DNA of 64,000 bases from Vibrio neptunius (GTDB lineage: Bacteria; Pseudomonadota; Gammaproteobacteria; Enterobacterales; Vibrionaceae): assembly GCF_000967495.1 (NCBI RefSeq), contig NZ_JXXU01000027.1, positions 1-64,000 of the forward strand, read 5' to 3'. Below the pieces are notes generated by a model that searched no databases, was not told the origin of the DNA, and saw only the letters and a program-made list of their open reading frames with translations. Of the stretch, positions 40,161 through 50,300 are shown piece after piece. A program made the translations under genes and the position numbers. Numbering within the stretch: position 1 is the stretch's first letter; each line of letters opens with the position of its first letter.

Positions 40161-40558
40161 TTAAGAAGCACATTGAAGTTGTCGCTGCTGTGTTGAGAAA
40201 CAAGGGCGAATTCCTAGTCGTACAAAGAGGGCCATCGGAGTTAGATTATGTTAGCAAAAAATGGGAGCTTCCAGGGGGGAAGGTAGAAGCAGGTGAAACG
40301 CTGGTTGCCGCGATTATCAGAGAGTTAGATGAAGAACTCAGAGTTACCGTTACCGAACCTCAGCTTTTGTTAACGATTGAACATTGCTACCCAGACTTTG
40401 ATATCACCATGCATTGCTTTGTTATCGAAGTGCCCACAAGAGATTTGGTTCTCACTGAACACATCGATTCTCGCTGGCTGTCTAAAGAGAAACTTTGGGA
40501 TGTGGATTGGGCTGCGGCCGATATACCGGCCGTTGAAAAGATCCAAGCGACATTCTAG
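40157..40558 (+). CDS. NUDIX hydrolase (MutT/8-oxo-dGTP diphosphatase-like)
   Basis: 133 aa. Complete NUDIX box from G41 to E60 (GKVEAGETL...RELDEEL), with the family start KHIEVVAAVLRNKGEFLVVQRG. Such small NUDIX proteins hydrolyse modified or alarm nucleotides and are often coupled to HNH or DUF3427-helicase defence genes. Here it overlaps the HNH gene, so it probably supports that system, for example by hydrolysing a nucleotide or cleaning the dNTP pool (inference), rather than being the housekeeping mutT. Confidence 0.88.
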   Translation: MIKKHIEVVAAVLRNKGEFLVVQRGPSELDYVSKKWELPGGKVEAGETLVAAIIRELDEELRVTVTEPQLLLTIEHCYPDFDITMHCFVIEVPTRDLVLTEHIDSRWLSKEKLWDVDWAAADIPAVEKIQATF

Positions 40559-40580
40559 AGGTTAGCGAAGATGGATTTAG

Positions 40581-40600
40581 AGGCGGGCACAGCCCGCCTT
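40581..40600. terminator. Hairpin between convergent NUDIX and WYL genes
   Basis: AGGCGGGC-ACA-GCCCGCCT stem located between the two stop codons; no long T-tract, so a modest bidirectional terminator. Confidence 0.6.
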
Positions 40601-40620
40601 AACTATTGTGCTTGTTCTGC

Positions 40621-41484
40621 CTAAAAGTTTAAGTATGGTTTTAGCTCCTCAAAATTACCCACAATAATCTGCTGACCTTTAGGATTCGAATCCAATACAT
40701 TAATATCGATGTTATAAGCGTCGAGCACATAGCGAACTAATGCCGCATTGGTCGGTATTTTGAGGACGCCTTTATCCATTCCATAATCATGAGCAACGAC
40801 CTTAGCTTGAGCTTCTGTCAGCCGTGGTTCAGGCATTAAATCAATGGTTAGGGGAGTATTCCATAACTCATCATGCTTTTTCCCTTTGACTTGTTTCGCC
40901 TCAAGAATTGGCACGCCGTGTATGCGGCTAAGTACAAAGTCGCGATAACCATTTCCATGCTCACAATAGGCACGAACGTGCCAACGAAGTGGGGTACAAA
41001 CAAGAGTGTGGGGAGAAATAATTCGCTCAACTTCAACACCATCTTTGACTGATGTGTAGCTTATGTCGACACGTTTTTTTTCGCGAATAGCCTGAGCCAA
41101 CGGACGTAATACTTGTGGCAATATATTGCGAGCAACAGGGCGAACCATAGCTGTGTTCTCAAACCCCATATCAAGTTCATTAAATGTGATGGTCATATCT
41201 TCACTTCTTGAAAGAATGTGCAAATATTCATCCGCATGACCCTTTGTTACTTGTGGGATAAAGCTACTGCTGGGTTTGTAGCCTTTTAACTGCTTATCAT
41301 AGACAAGGTTACCTGGCGCGATATCGGTGAGGTAGGTGTTGATGTCTTTTGATGCTTGCTGTCTGCCAATACCAAAACTTTGAATTAAATGGTTAGTCGT
41401 AAGTCGCCCTTCCCACAGAGCAATGATTTCTATCATTCTGTAGCGGAACAGCAGATCCCAGCGTATTGGCCATTTGCTCATCAT
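40621..41484 (-). CDS. WYL-domain transcriptional regulator of the Wadjet locus
   Basis: 287 aa. An N-terminal helix-turn-helix (about 10-60, LTTNHLIQSFGIGRQQASKDI) is followed by a WYL domain (about 135-215, KKRVDISYTSVKDGVE, SPHTLVCTPLRWHVRAYCEH, FVLSRIHGV) and a C-terminal extension. Start ATG 41484 has AGGAG 5 bp upstream. It is divergent from jetA with 143 bp between, the arrangement of BrxR/CapW-type repressors that hold defence operons off and release them on a nucleic-acid or nucleotide signal. Confidence 0.88.
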   Translation of the reverse strand: MMSKWPIRWDLLFRYRMIEIIALWEGRLTTNHLIQSFGIGRQQASKDINTYLTDIAPGNLVYDKQLKGYKPSSSFIPQVTKGHADEYLHILSRSEDMTITFNELDMGFENTAMVRPVARNILPQVLRPLAQAIREKKRVDISYTSVKDGVEVERIISPHTLVCTPLRWHVRAYCEHGNGYRDFVLSRIHGVPILEAKQVKGKKHDELWNTPLTIDLMPEPRLTEAQAKVVAHDYGMDKGVLKIPTNAALVRYVLDAYNIDINVLDSNPKGQQIIVGNFEELKPYLNF

Positions 41485-41627
41485 GTAACTCCTGTCTATT
41501 TATGCGACGTGTGTATGTAATCAGTATTTACCTGTCGTTGATGGCGTCATATTATTTTTGAGGTATCTAAGAGTCAACATAGAGCAAGACTTGTTGGGAT
41601 TTAATTTTACAAATAAGGTAATGACAG

Positions 41628-42905
41628 ATGGCTGCACCTAAAAGTCTCATCTTTCAGCTACACCAATGTTGGGAGGTGGTTGAGCAGTTAACTCGGCTTT
41701 CGAGAGAGTTTCCAGCGTTTGAGATGAGCGTACTAAAACAGGTTATCAATCAGTACAAAAGTAAAAATACAGATACTAATAGCGTGCTCACTAGTCTTGT
41801 TAATGCAGACATATTGCAGCCTATCAATCGCAGCAGCGACTATCAGCTAAACACGCTAGTTGTCGACTTTGTTAGAGGCTTAACCCAGGAGCATGAGTTA
41901 GGTCTTTCAGCAGTACTTAAGGCGCGTGTTGATGCGATTAAAGACGCTACAGGCCAAGTTTTAGAGGGGCTTGATGGGGCGGACAATGATTTACTTCGTA
42001 CTGGTGCAAACAGGTTGTCGGAACTGGTTAGAAAAATTACCCAGCAATTAACTCAAGATAAACAAGCGATCTTTGAGATAGCAGAATTGGCGAAGTCTGC
42101 GGACACCAGTGTCCCAATTGAACGTCGTTACCGTGAAGTGTTAGAAGTATACGATCAATACGTTGAGCCTATGAACGAAATGATGGATAGCGGTCTTGGA
42201 GGAAGTTTCTACCCCTTATTAGAAAAGGCGGAAGAAGCACTTGATAGTGCCGTTGACATACTTTCCATACGTGGTTCTTTGTATCAACAGAGGCTGGCAA
42301 TGCGCCAGATAGCTTATCAAGTCAAAGATCTTCGATATCAAGGGCGAGTTATTGCTCAGCAATGTGCCGATACTTTGTTGCCATTAAGAGAGGAAGCTAG
42401 GCAACACAATCAACTTTCAACGGTGATCAGCAAGCAGCTAAGCCAAGTTCGTAAAAAGGGTTTAGCGCGAGGACTGAATGCCGAAGGTTTGCCTATGTGG
42501 AAAAGTAGCCGGGTGACTAAAATTCAATTGGGTAATGAGGTTCGCGAGTTGATGGCAGAATTCTTGGACTTTGAACCTGGCTCTATACCGTTCCCGGATG
42601 AAGAGGAAGCGACTGAAAGTCCAATGATCAACTGGGTTGATGAAGAGCTTTTGAGGGAACAACTTGCTGACTCGCTACCGCTCGCGAATCTAATGACGTG
42701 GCTCAGAGGAAACTATCAGCACCTACCAGATGCCGAGCTGTTGCGGCTCTATCACGAGCTTGTTCGCGACCCTCAGTGGCAAAGCACATTAGGGGCGAGC
42801 TCAAGTACTACAGCGCTGAACACAGTAGCCGTAACCTACCACCCTCACGAAATAAAGATGTTGACTGGCTCAACAAATGCAAAGGATGTTGATAATGCAA
42901 ACTAG
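41628..42905 (+). CDS. jetA: Wadjet JetA (MukF/kleisin-like)
   Basis: 425 aa. N-terminal winged-helix-like part (about 1-90) then long helices, as in the JetA/MksF kleisin that bridges the SMC-like dimer. Identification rests on gene order (A, B, SMC-like C, toprim D) and size more than on a motif. It starts an operon with an 11-nt overlap into jetB. In Wadjet the JetABC condensin extrudes loops on plasmid DNA and JetD cuts small circles. Confidence 0.88.
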   Translation: MAAPKSLIFQLHQCWEVVEQLTRLSREFPAFEMSVLKQVINQYKSKNTDTNSVLTSLVNADILQPINRSSDYQLNTLVVDFVRGLTQEHELGLSAVLKARVDAIKDATGQVLEGLDGADNDLLRTGANRLSELVRKITQQLTQDKQAIFEIAELAKSADTSVPIERRYREVLEVYDQYVEPMNEMMDSGLGGSFYPLLEKAEEALDSAVDILSIRGSLYQQRLAMRQIAYQVKDLRYQGRVIAQQCADTLLPLREEARQHNQLSTVISKQLSQVRKKGLARGLNAEGLPMWKSSRVTKIQLGNEVRELMAEFLDFEPGSIPFPDEEEATESPMINWVDEELLREQLADSLPLANLMTWLRGNYQHLPDAELLRLYHELVRDPQWQSTLGASSSTTALNTVAVTYHPHEIKMLTGSTNAKDVDNAN

Positions 42906-43458
42906 CAAAATCGATTTAAATGAGCTGGCTCATCTGACTGAGCTATTTACCTTTTTTAATTCTGGCCGGCACCTAAATCGCTCGACAGATGCGGCTCTAT
43001 GGCATGAGCTAGAACAGCAAGCAGAGCAGTACCAGTACCTATTTGCTAACTTGGGTTTTGACTTGCGCATTGATGGACGGGGTTTTGCTTGGTTCCATGA
43101 TGAAGATGGTAACCAGAACATCAATAAACAATCACGCCAGTTAGCACTATTGCTGATGGTGATATTTGACCATCAAGCTGATAGCGGCCGCTCCCTCGGT
43201 CAGTTTTACCAATGGACGATTGATAATGCCTTGCTAGATGAGATCTACGAAAGGCATCAAGAGCTTTTGGATGCAGAAGAGATCGACCAAGATGCACTAG
43301 CAAAGATACTCGATAACGCAGTGCGAAAAGGCTTTGCCGCTCAAGAGAATAATCACTGGCGTTTGCTGCCTTCGGTATATCGATACCTAGACCATTTCGA
43401 AGCTATCACTGAACAAACATCCGAAAGTGATGTGGTCGCTTATGAGGAAGATGAATAA
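42895..43458 (+). CDS. jetB: Wadjet JetB (MukE-like)
   Basis: 187 aa. Winged-helix MukE/MksE-like protein: LTELFTFFNSGRHLNRS near the start, SRQLALLLMVIFDHQAD in the middle, and NHWRLLPSVYRYLDHFEAI near the end. ATG 42895 has AAAGGA upstream and overlaps jetA; a frame from 42877 lacks such a site. It binds the kleisin JetA next to the SMC-like JetC. Confidence 0.88.
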   Translation: MQTSKIDLNELAHLTELFTFFNSGRHLNRSTDAALWHELEQQAEQYQYLFANLGFDLRIDGRGFAWFHDEDGNQNINKQSRQLALLLMVIFDHQADSGRSLGQFYQWTIDNALLDEIYERHQELLDAEEIDQDALAKILDNAVRKGFAAQENNHWRLLPSVYRYLDHFEAITEQTSESDVVAYEEDE

Positions 43459-46250
43459 TGTTAAGTTACGGCTTTCAACGTTTAGCGTTAATTGGCAGTG
43501 CTGGGTACCAGCGAGCAGAACTTCCTCTTGATGACTCTGTGTCACTAATTGCACCAAATAACCATGGCAAAACAAGCTTAATTAACGCACTCCAGTTTCT
43601 GCTCATTATCGACCAAAGAAGGATGGATTTTGGCTCTCATACATTAGAGAAAGCTCGCCGTTTTTACTTCCCGAACAATAGCGCTTACATTCTGCTAGAG
43701 GTCATCTTGCCACAAACTGGCACCGTGGTGTTTGGCTGTGTTGGTAAAGGGGTAGGTTATGACTACGAATACTTCGCTTACAAAGGTGAATTAAACCTAG
43801 ATGATTTCCGAATGGATGATGGCAATATCGTTGCCCAACCAAAGTTAGTCAACCACTTAGCGACGAAGCAGCATCGAGTCTATAAATTCAATGATAAAGA
43901 GTTTCGACACTCTATTTATGGTGGTGCCAAAAGCAAGAAAGCAAGCGACATCGACTTTACGGTATTCAAACTGGAGAGTGTCAGTCATGCTAGCCCTTAC
44001 CAGCAAGTACTAACTAAAACGCTTAGGCTCGATAAGCTCAACTCCAGTGATGTGAAAGACTACTTGTTGAAGATATTTAGTCGAGAGCTACCTAATTCCA
44101 GCATCGATTTTAAGCAGGAGTGGGAGAAAGCATTTCAAGATATCAATCTAGAACGTGAGCAGTACCTAGCAGCCGTTAATAATCTGGAAACGATTCATGA
44201 GCTTGAACAAAAGTTTGAGCTTACGTTGTCGCTACGAGGAAAGATCGCCGCATGTCAGCCTAAAGTTAATGAGCTACTGCAAGATTGGCACGGTCATGTT
44301 CAAACTCAAAAAGAGAACTTAAATTATCAGAAAACAGAGTTGGAACAGAAGCAATCTGGCCTGCAAGAAGAAGATAGAGAAAACGTTAAAAAAGAGGAGC
44401 AACTCAAAGTTAGCTTAAAAGAATGCCAGAAGGCTGATGAAGAGCAGGAATCATTATCTATTCGTTTCGCTCTGGTCCCCGATGAGTCATATATGAATAG
44501 ACAGCTGCTATCAGCTAAGCGTGAATACGATATTCAAGCAGCACTGTGTGTTCAATCTCAAAAATTCTCCTCAAAGGAACTGGAGAAACAGCTAAACGAA
44601 CGTAAGACCCAACTTGTTACTTTAGAGTCACAACGTAAAACGTTGGGAGACAATCTTTATCTTCATCTATCTAAACGGCTCGATACTCCCGAGTTAGAAA
44701 AGCTAAATAAAGTGCTGAACTCACAAGTGATGCAATTGCCACCAGAGCAGTATTCACTCGACATTAATCAGCTGCGAGAAGTACTGAAAGGTGAATCATT
44801 CAATAAACTCTCTCTGGCTGGCTTAACGTTATCGCTCAATGAGCTTATTCCTCAGCATGTTCAAAAAACAGAGCAAGAGCTTATTGAAGAAATACACAGT
44901 GTTAATGAGCAGATAGAGAACCTTAAAGATTTGCTTGAAGCAAGCAAAGAAAGTGAGATTGCTGAAAACAAAAAGAGCGAATTAAACCGTGCAGTAAGGC
45001 AGTGTGAACAGGATCTTGAGGATTACCAAAAGCTTCAACAGTTAACAAAAAGTCAGGCTCAGCGATCTGAGCAAAAAGAGACGCTTGGGCAAGAGCTAAA
45101 AACCATTACTGCTGAGCTAGATAATGCAGAACAAAGGCATAAAACGATAACGGCCCAAATCAATGAAATTGCAGGTAAGTTAGCTCAGCTTAAAACGGAT
45201 AGTGAAAGTGTTGAAAAGCTAAAAAATCAAAGAATTGATGATCAATCGCTGTTTAGCATGCTTTCGGAACAACCACATACCCCATGGATAGTGATGGATG
45301 AGTGGTCTCTCGAGTATCTACCTGTTCGCCTCGAACAGTTTATCGAGGATTGTAAAGACCTCGATAAGTTGTCCAAAGAATTGCGTCAAATGAAAAACGA
45401 GTTAAGCCAAAAGGGCCTCACTAAGTTCCAGATGGCACAAACTCAGGATGAAGAGTTAAAAGGCATCATTAAATTCAGTCATTGTTTGGATAATGAGAAG
45501 AAAGCACTGGAAAGACGAGCCCGCTCGGCAGTGGTAAACGTCACCGCTAGTCTAAGAGAGCTGCGTAGTGGACTCTATGCACTACAAAGCAAGATGAAGG
45601 AATTCAACCGGCTAATCAGTCATAGGCAGTTATCAGATCTCAAAACATTCAAGATTGAACCAGTTGAGGAGAGCCAGCTTGTAGATGCGATGAATGTATT
45701 GATACAGCAAGCAGAGCAAACTGAAAGCGGCCAGAGTTTTGAGCTGTTTGATCAAGGCAGTATCCTTGATGACGCCGAGTTAGATCGAGCGAAGAGCCTG
45801 TTGATTGATGAAGGTAATGCTCGCCAAGGGCTGAGGGTGGCAGACTTGTTCAGACTTGAGTTTGTCGTTGCCAAGCAAGGGCAACAACAAGAGTCATTTG
45901 AAGATATTGATAGTGCGGCTTCTAACGGAACCGTATTGATGGCCAAGCTTGTGACAGGTCTTGCGATGCTCCATCTAATGCAAGATAAACGTCACCAAAT
46001 GAAAGCGGTATGTTATTTGGATGAGGCGTTGGCACTGGATACCAAGAACCAAGCTAATTTGATTGAAATTGCTGAACAGTTCGGTTTCGCACTGATTTTT
46101 GCTTCTCCAGCACCGTTAACCACGGCGCGTTATTGTGTGCCAATCCACCAGACTAATGGTAAGAACCACATCAGCAAAAATAGTTGGCAGATTTTCGAAC
46201 CAATTGAGAGCCAAGAATTGTCGCAACCACAAGTGGAGCCATCACTATGA
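43458..46250 (+). CDS. jetC: Wadjet JetC (SMC/MukB-like ATPase)
   Basis: 930 aa. The N-terminal ATPase half has Walker A APNNHGKTSLINALQFLL (32-49). Long coiled-coil segments occupy about 230-480 and 480-760, and the C-terminal half has a signature-like NGTVLMAKLVTGLAMLHL and Walker B VCYLDEALALD. The family's SMC-like subunits are around 900-1100 aa, so this is full length. TAATG overlap with jetB and 4-nt overlap with jetD show a tightly coupled operon. It drives ATP-dependent loop extrusion on invading plasmids. Confidence 0.93.
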   Translation: MLSYGFQRLALIGSAGYQRAELPLDDSVSLIAPNNHGKTSLINALQFLLIIDQRRMDFGSHTLEKARRFYFPNNSAYILLEVILPQTGTVVFGCVGKGVGYDYEYFAYKGELNLDDFRMDDGNIVAQPKLVNHLATKQHRVYKFNDKEFRHSIYGGAKSKKASDIDFTVFKLESVSHASPYQQVLTKTLRLDKLNSSDVKDYLLKIFSRELPNSSIDFKQEWEKAFQDINLEREQYLAAVNNLETIHELEQKFELTLSLRGKIAACQPKVNELLQDWHGHVQTQKENLNYQKTELEQKQSGLQEEDRENVKKEEQLKVSLKECQKADEEQESLSIRFALVPDESYMNRQLLSAKREYDIQAALCVQSQKFSSKELEKQLNERKTQLVTLESQRKTLGDNLYLHLSKRLDTPELEKLNKVLNSQVMQLPPEQYSLDINQLREVLKGESFNKLSLAGLTLSLNELIPQHVQKTEQELIEEIHSVNEQIENLKDLLEASKESEIAENKKSELNRAVRQCEQDLEDYQKLQQLTKSQAQRSEQKETLGQELKTITAELDNAEQRHKTITAQINEIAGKLAQLKTDSESVEKLKNQRIDDQSLFSMLSEQPHTPWIVMDEWSLEYLPVRLEQFIEDCKDLDKLSKELRQMKNELSQKGLTKFQMAQTQDEELKGIIKFSHCLDNEKKALERRARSAVVNVTASLRELRSGLYALQSKMKEFNRLISHRQLSDLKTFKIEPVEESQLVDAMNVLIQQAEQTESGQSFELFDQGSILDDAELDRAKSLLIDEGNARQGLRVADLFRLEFVVAKQGQQQESFEDIDSAASNGTVLMAKLVTGLAMLHLMQDKRHQMKAVCYLDEALALDTKNQANLIEIAEQFGFALIFASPAPLTTARYCVPIHQTNGKNHISKNSWQIFEPIESQELSQPQVEPSL

Positions 46251-47119
46251 GCCAGGTATTGGCTAAAGCACTAACGCGACTAATTGAGGTGTACCCTGAT
46301 TCCATTGCCGGAAGCACATTGACGCCATCTCAGAAGAAGCAGCTTGAAGAGTTCAGCCGCAAAACTCAGAGTGTACAAGTTACTCCTAAAGGCCGTGGAG
46401 TGGTCTACCGCATTCTAGATATGGATGTCGTTAAAGTCACACTGGAGCAGCTGGCACCAAATCAAAACGTGTCTCCATCAGCCCCGCAAAGAGCCGTAAA
46501 CATAGCCTCCACACGCAGCAGCAAACAAGGAAGAGTAGGTCACGATGTCACCTACGTGCTGGCTAAAGCGGTTGCAAATCCGTTATGGGAGGTTTCTGGA
46601 GCACTCACTGAGCACTTAAATGTAGCGACAGAAGAGTTTGGTGTTTTTTCCCTTGAGGTGGGCGGAGAAAGAAATAGCGATCTTAACACTCGTCACTCTA
46701 TTTGGCTGGTGGAAAACCAAGCATTGTTTGACCGTCTAGATTGGCTACCCAATAACGTACCCACGACCGTTATATGGTATCGAGGGCAACTACACAACAA
46801 GCTGATCGAATGGCTATCCGTACCTGAAAGGGCGTCGATGGTCTATTTCTTTGCCGATTATGACGGCGTAGGGCTGAACAACTACCGACGCCTGAATGAT
46901 AGGCTTAAAGAAAGAGCTGAGTTTTGGGTGATGCCTAACTGGAAGGAACTTTTGAACCGCTATGGGCAAAATCAGCTTTGGGTGGATACTGCCCGTGAAT
47001 TTGACGCTTTCGAGCGAAACAGCCAAAGACTTTTAGATCAATATACATATCTGCGAGAGCTCGTGACCGAAATGAAGAGACAAGGCTTAGCTTTGGAGCA
47101 AGAGGCTATCTGGCTGTAG
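46247..47119 (+). CDS. jetD: Wadjet JetD (toprim nuclease)
   Basis: 290 aa, within the small end of the JetD range. The DUF3322/DUF2220 pattern is visible: WEVSGALTEHLN, the toprim Glu in IWLVENQALFDRLD, and the acidic pair in VYFFADYDGVGLNNYRRL. It is the topoisomerase-VI-like nuclease that cleaves circular DNA after extrusion by JetABC. Last gene of the operon; 187 bp separate it from the next helicase gene. Confidence 0.92.
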   Translation: MSQVLAKALTRLIEVYPDSIAGSTLTPSQKKQLEEFSRKTQSVQVTPKGRGVVYRILDMDVVKVTLEQLAPNQNVSPSAPQRAVNIASTRSSKQGRVGHDVTYVLAKAVANPLWEVSGALTEHLNVATEEFGVFSLEVGGERNSDLNTRHSIWLVENQALFDRLDWLPNNVPTTVIWYRGQLHNKLIEWLSVPERASMVYFFADYDGVGLNNYRRLNDRLKERAEFWVMPNWKELLNRYGQNQLWVDTAREFDAFERNSQRLLDQYTYLRELVTEMKRQGLALEQEAIWL

Positions 47120-47306
47120 CTTGGTTTGAAAATGAACTTTATGAGTGGATGGATGAGTGTCTAGCTTTAAGGTAATTCAATACCGCTTTGTTTTTAAGGT
47201 AGCCGTCACACTCTATCAGTCTTTTGTCATTCTTCATCGCCTTATGCAATCAGGCTGTATATTATCGTAACTTAATGATCTTTGAGGTATTGATAGGCGT
47301 TAATTC

Positions 47307-50300
47307 GTGGATAGTAGAAAAGAAGACTCGATAAATATATTGAAATCCTGGCATTTAGTGGAGTTTTTTCAAGCCTACTCGTTACCAGACAAAGATGACA
47401 GTAAAATTGCACCAGTAAACGTGTCCGGTTACGAATTGCAGTCCCAAGGTAATCATCTACTTCCTTGGTTAAATCCTGCGGTTCGTGACTCACTCGGTCT
47501 TACCCCAGGTAAAAAGTGTGTTTATACCTTATATTTGGGGCTGTTCAATAAATCGGCGATAGATAAAAAAGTTGCAGAGTATTTTTCCACCAACAACCAG
47601 GAAGAATGTGTCTCTGAAGAAATAGAGCAAAGAAGAGACAATGAAGGGGCATCTTGCTTTGCTAAGTTGATGTTGGATGAGTTTGGCACCCCTCGTCTGG
47701 ACACATTTTCGGTAAGCACGTTACCTTGGGCACTAGCAGAGTTACTCGCGGGGAGAGCTACAGCAATATCTCAAGAACGATTTGATAGTCGGTGTGACGA
47801 TCTTAACGAATTTTTGGAGCGCTGGGAAACCACTTTGCCTAACCACCCTAGCTCAGAGGGTAGGCATACTCTTTGTGTGAAAAGCCTAATGAGCATGGTT
47901 GAGGGGCTTTACCAATGGGCTGGTATTTCTAATCAAGATTTGTTGCTTTCAGAGAACTCAAAGGTTTACCCGTTTCAGATGGCTTTTTATGAGTATGAGG
48001 CGAAGTCAGACAATCTTTTGGAGAACAAAAAGGCTCCAGGAAAAGTTGAAGATGAGAACGAAGATGAATCTAAAGAAGACGAATCTCAGTTACCTATTCT
48101 AAATAGCTTTTATATTCGAGACATAGAGCGAGCTATTAATGCGATTTCCACTGGCAAGGCTAGCAAGCCTCTACAAACCTACCTGGGACAAGCCACTTAT
48201 AAGCATGTCGACCTGTATACCAACGATTCGATACCGTTAATTCATAATCACTTGAACCCCAAAGAAACACCAGAAGGAAGGTGGCTGACAGAGCCTGCAC
48301 ATAACATGTCTTTAATGCAGCAGTTCGCCATCAATACGGTATTTAAGGAGCTGAAAACAGGTGGAATGATCTCAGTTAATGGTCCTCCTGGCACCGGTAA
48401 AACGACGTTATTACGGGACATAATTGCGCAAAACATTGTTGAGAGAGCGAAGGTATTAGCTTCTTTTTCGAAGGTTAGCGATGGGTTAAGTTCAGAAGGA
48501 TTTCTTATTGAAGAGCTTACTGATTTTGAAATGGTTGTGGCGTCATCGAACAATGCCGCCGTTGAAAATATCTCAAAAGAGCTTCCTCAAGCAAAGTCGA
48601 TAGCTGACAGATACGCTGATATCAGTTTTTTTCGTTCTGTAGCAAATCAAGTTAGTGCTGATGAAAAGAAAGGTCGTTTACAACCTTTGGACGATAAAAA
48701 GCAGAGCTGGGGAAATATCTCAGCCGCTATGGGAGCTTATAAAAAGAGGCAAAGGTTTTTCGAACGCTTTTTCTTTAAATATCATTATGAAAAAGGCAAT
48801 GAGCCAGCGGTTAGAGAACCTTCTTTGGACTTCTTGAATTTTTGGCAATATCGCTCAACTTATACAGGGCCCTCTTTTCACATTGCCAAAAGGACCTTTA
48901 ACGAGAAGCTATCTCGTTTCCATGAGTTGAATGACAAGTTAGCCTATTTTGATAGCCTGCAAAAGACTTTCGATGAACATCAATTTGATGTTGATTTGCA
49001 TCAAATGAACCTAGTTCTAAATGAGCTAGAAAACTATGCCCATACGCTCTCTGTAGAGCTAGATGTCCTTAGTTCAACAAGAAATGCTGAAGTGAGAAGG
49101 GAAGAAGAAATTTCTATTTCCCTTGAGCTATTGAAGGTTAACTCACCAGGTTGGTTTAGTCGGTTCTTTAACACTAAAAAAAATAAACAATATAAGGCTT
49201 CACTATCTCAAAAACTCGGTGAGTACGAAAATGTCAAAAAAGCTATTCGGTTGATTGTTGGTGATGTTGAAGCCAAAGAAACCGAGAGAAAAGGGTGTGC
49301 AAAGAAAATTTCACAGCAGCAGGTCGATATTCAATCTAAAGAGCTTAAAAAGCAAAAGCTTTTAGATGAGTTAGATGCTTATAGAGACGAGTTTAAGGGG
49401 TATCACTTACCAGAAACTACTGATGACATTGAGGGGCATGACAGACAGAGACACGCGTGCTGGCAGCAGGAAAAGATCAATGCACTGAGGTCTGACGTGT
49501 ACGCTGCAGCGTTACTGCTTCATGAGGCTTGGTTGATCGAGGCTAGCAACCTGAATAGTTTTCGGTCTCAGATACATAAAGTGAATGATGTTGTTTTAGG
49601 GAAGAGTCGTGAGAATGCACTAGCGATTTGGCAGATACTATTTATGTTTGTCCCCGTGGTTTCGACGACTTTTGCTTCATTGGGAAATATGTTTTCTAAG
49701 CTACCGCCAGAATCTCTAGGTTGGCTCATGATTGATGAGGCAGGGCAAGCAATACCCCAAGCCGCAGTGGGTGGTTTGCTTCGTGCTAAGCGAGCTGTGG
49801 TAGTTGGGGACCCTCTGCAAATCGAACCTGTGTTTACTTCGCCTCCAGAGCTGATTGACTACTTAATGCAATCTAAGTTGCGAGAGAAATCAGAGAAGTG
49901 GGACCCTTGTATGTGGTCAGTTCAGACGTTAGCCGATCGCGTCAATCCATATGGCTGTATGATAAATATGGACGGTGAAGATCAATGGATAGGCATACCA
50001 TTATGGGTACATCGCCGATGTATCGAGCCAATGTTTAGCATTTCGAATGAAATAGCTTACAACAATCGAATGATACATGGCTCTGACAACGATAAAGATG
50101 TTGAGCCAAGAATTCACAAGACTTTAGGGCATAATCGCTGGAATGATTCACAAGGAGACTGTGTACTCAAACAATACAAGCGTGAGTTAGGTGAGGATGT
50201 TAAAACTCTTTTACTTGAATTAGCAGCGCATGATGGCGACTTAAACAGCATCTATCTTATAACGCCATTTAAAGCGGTAAGAAAAGAGTTGAAAGAAGAT

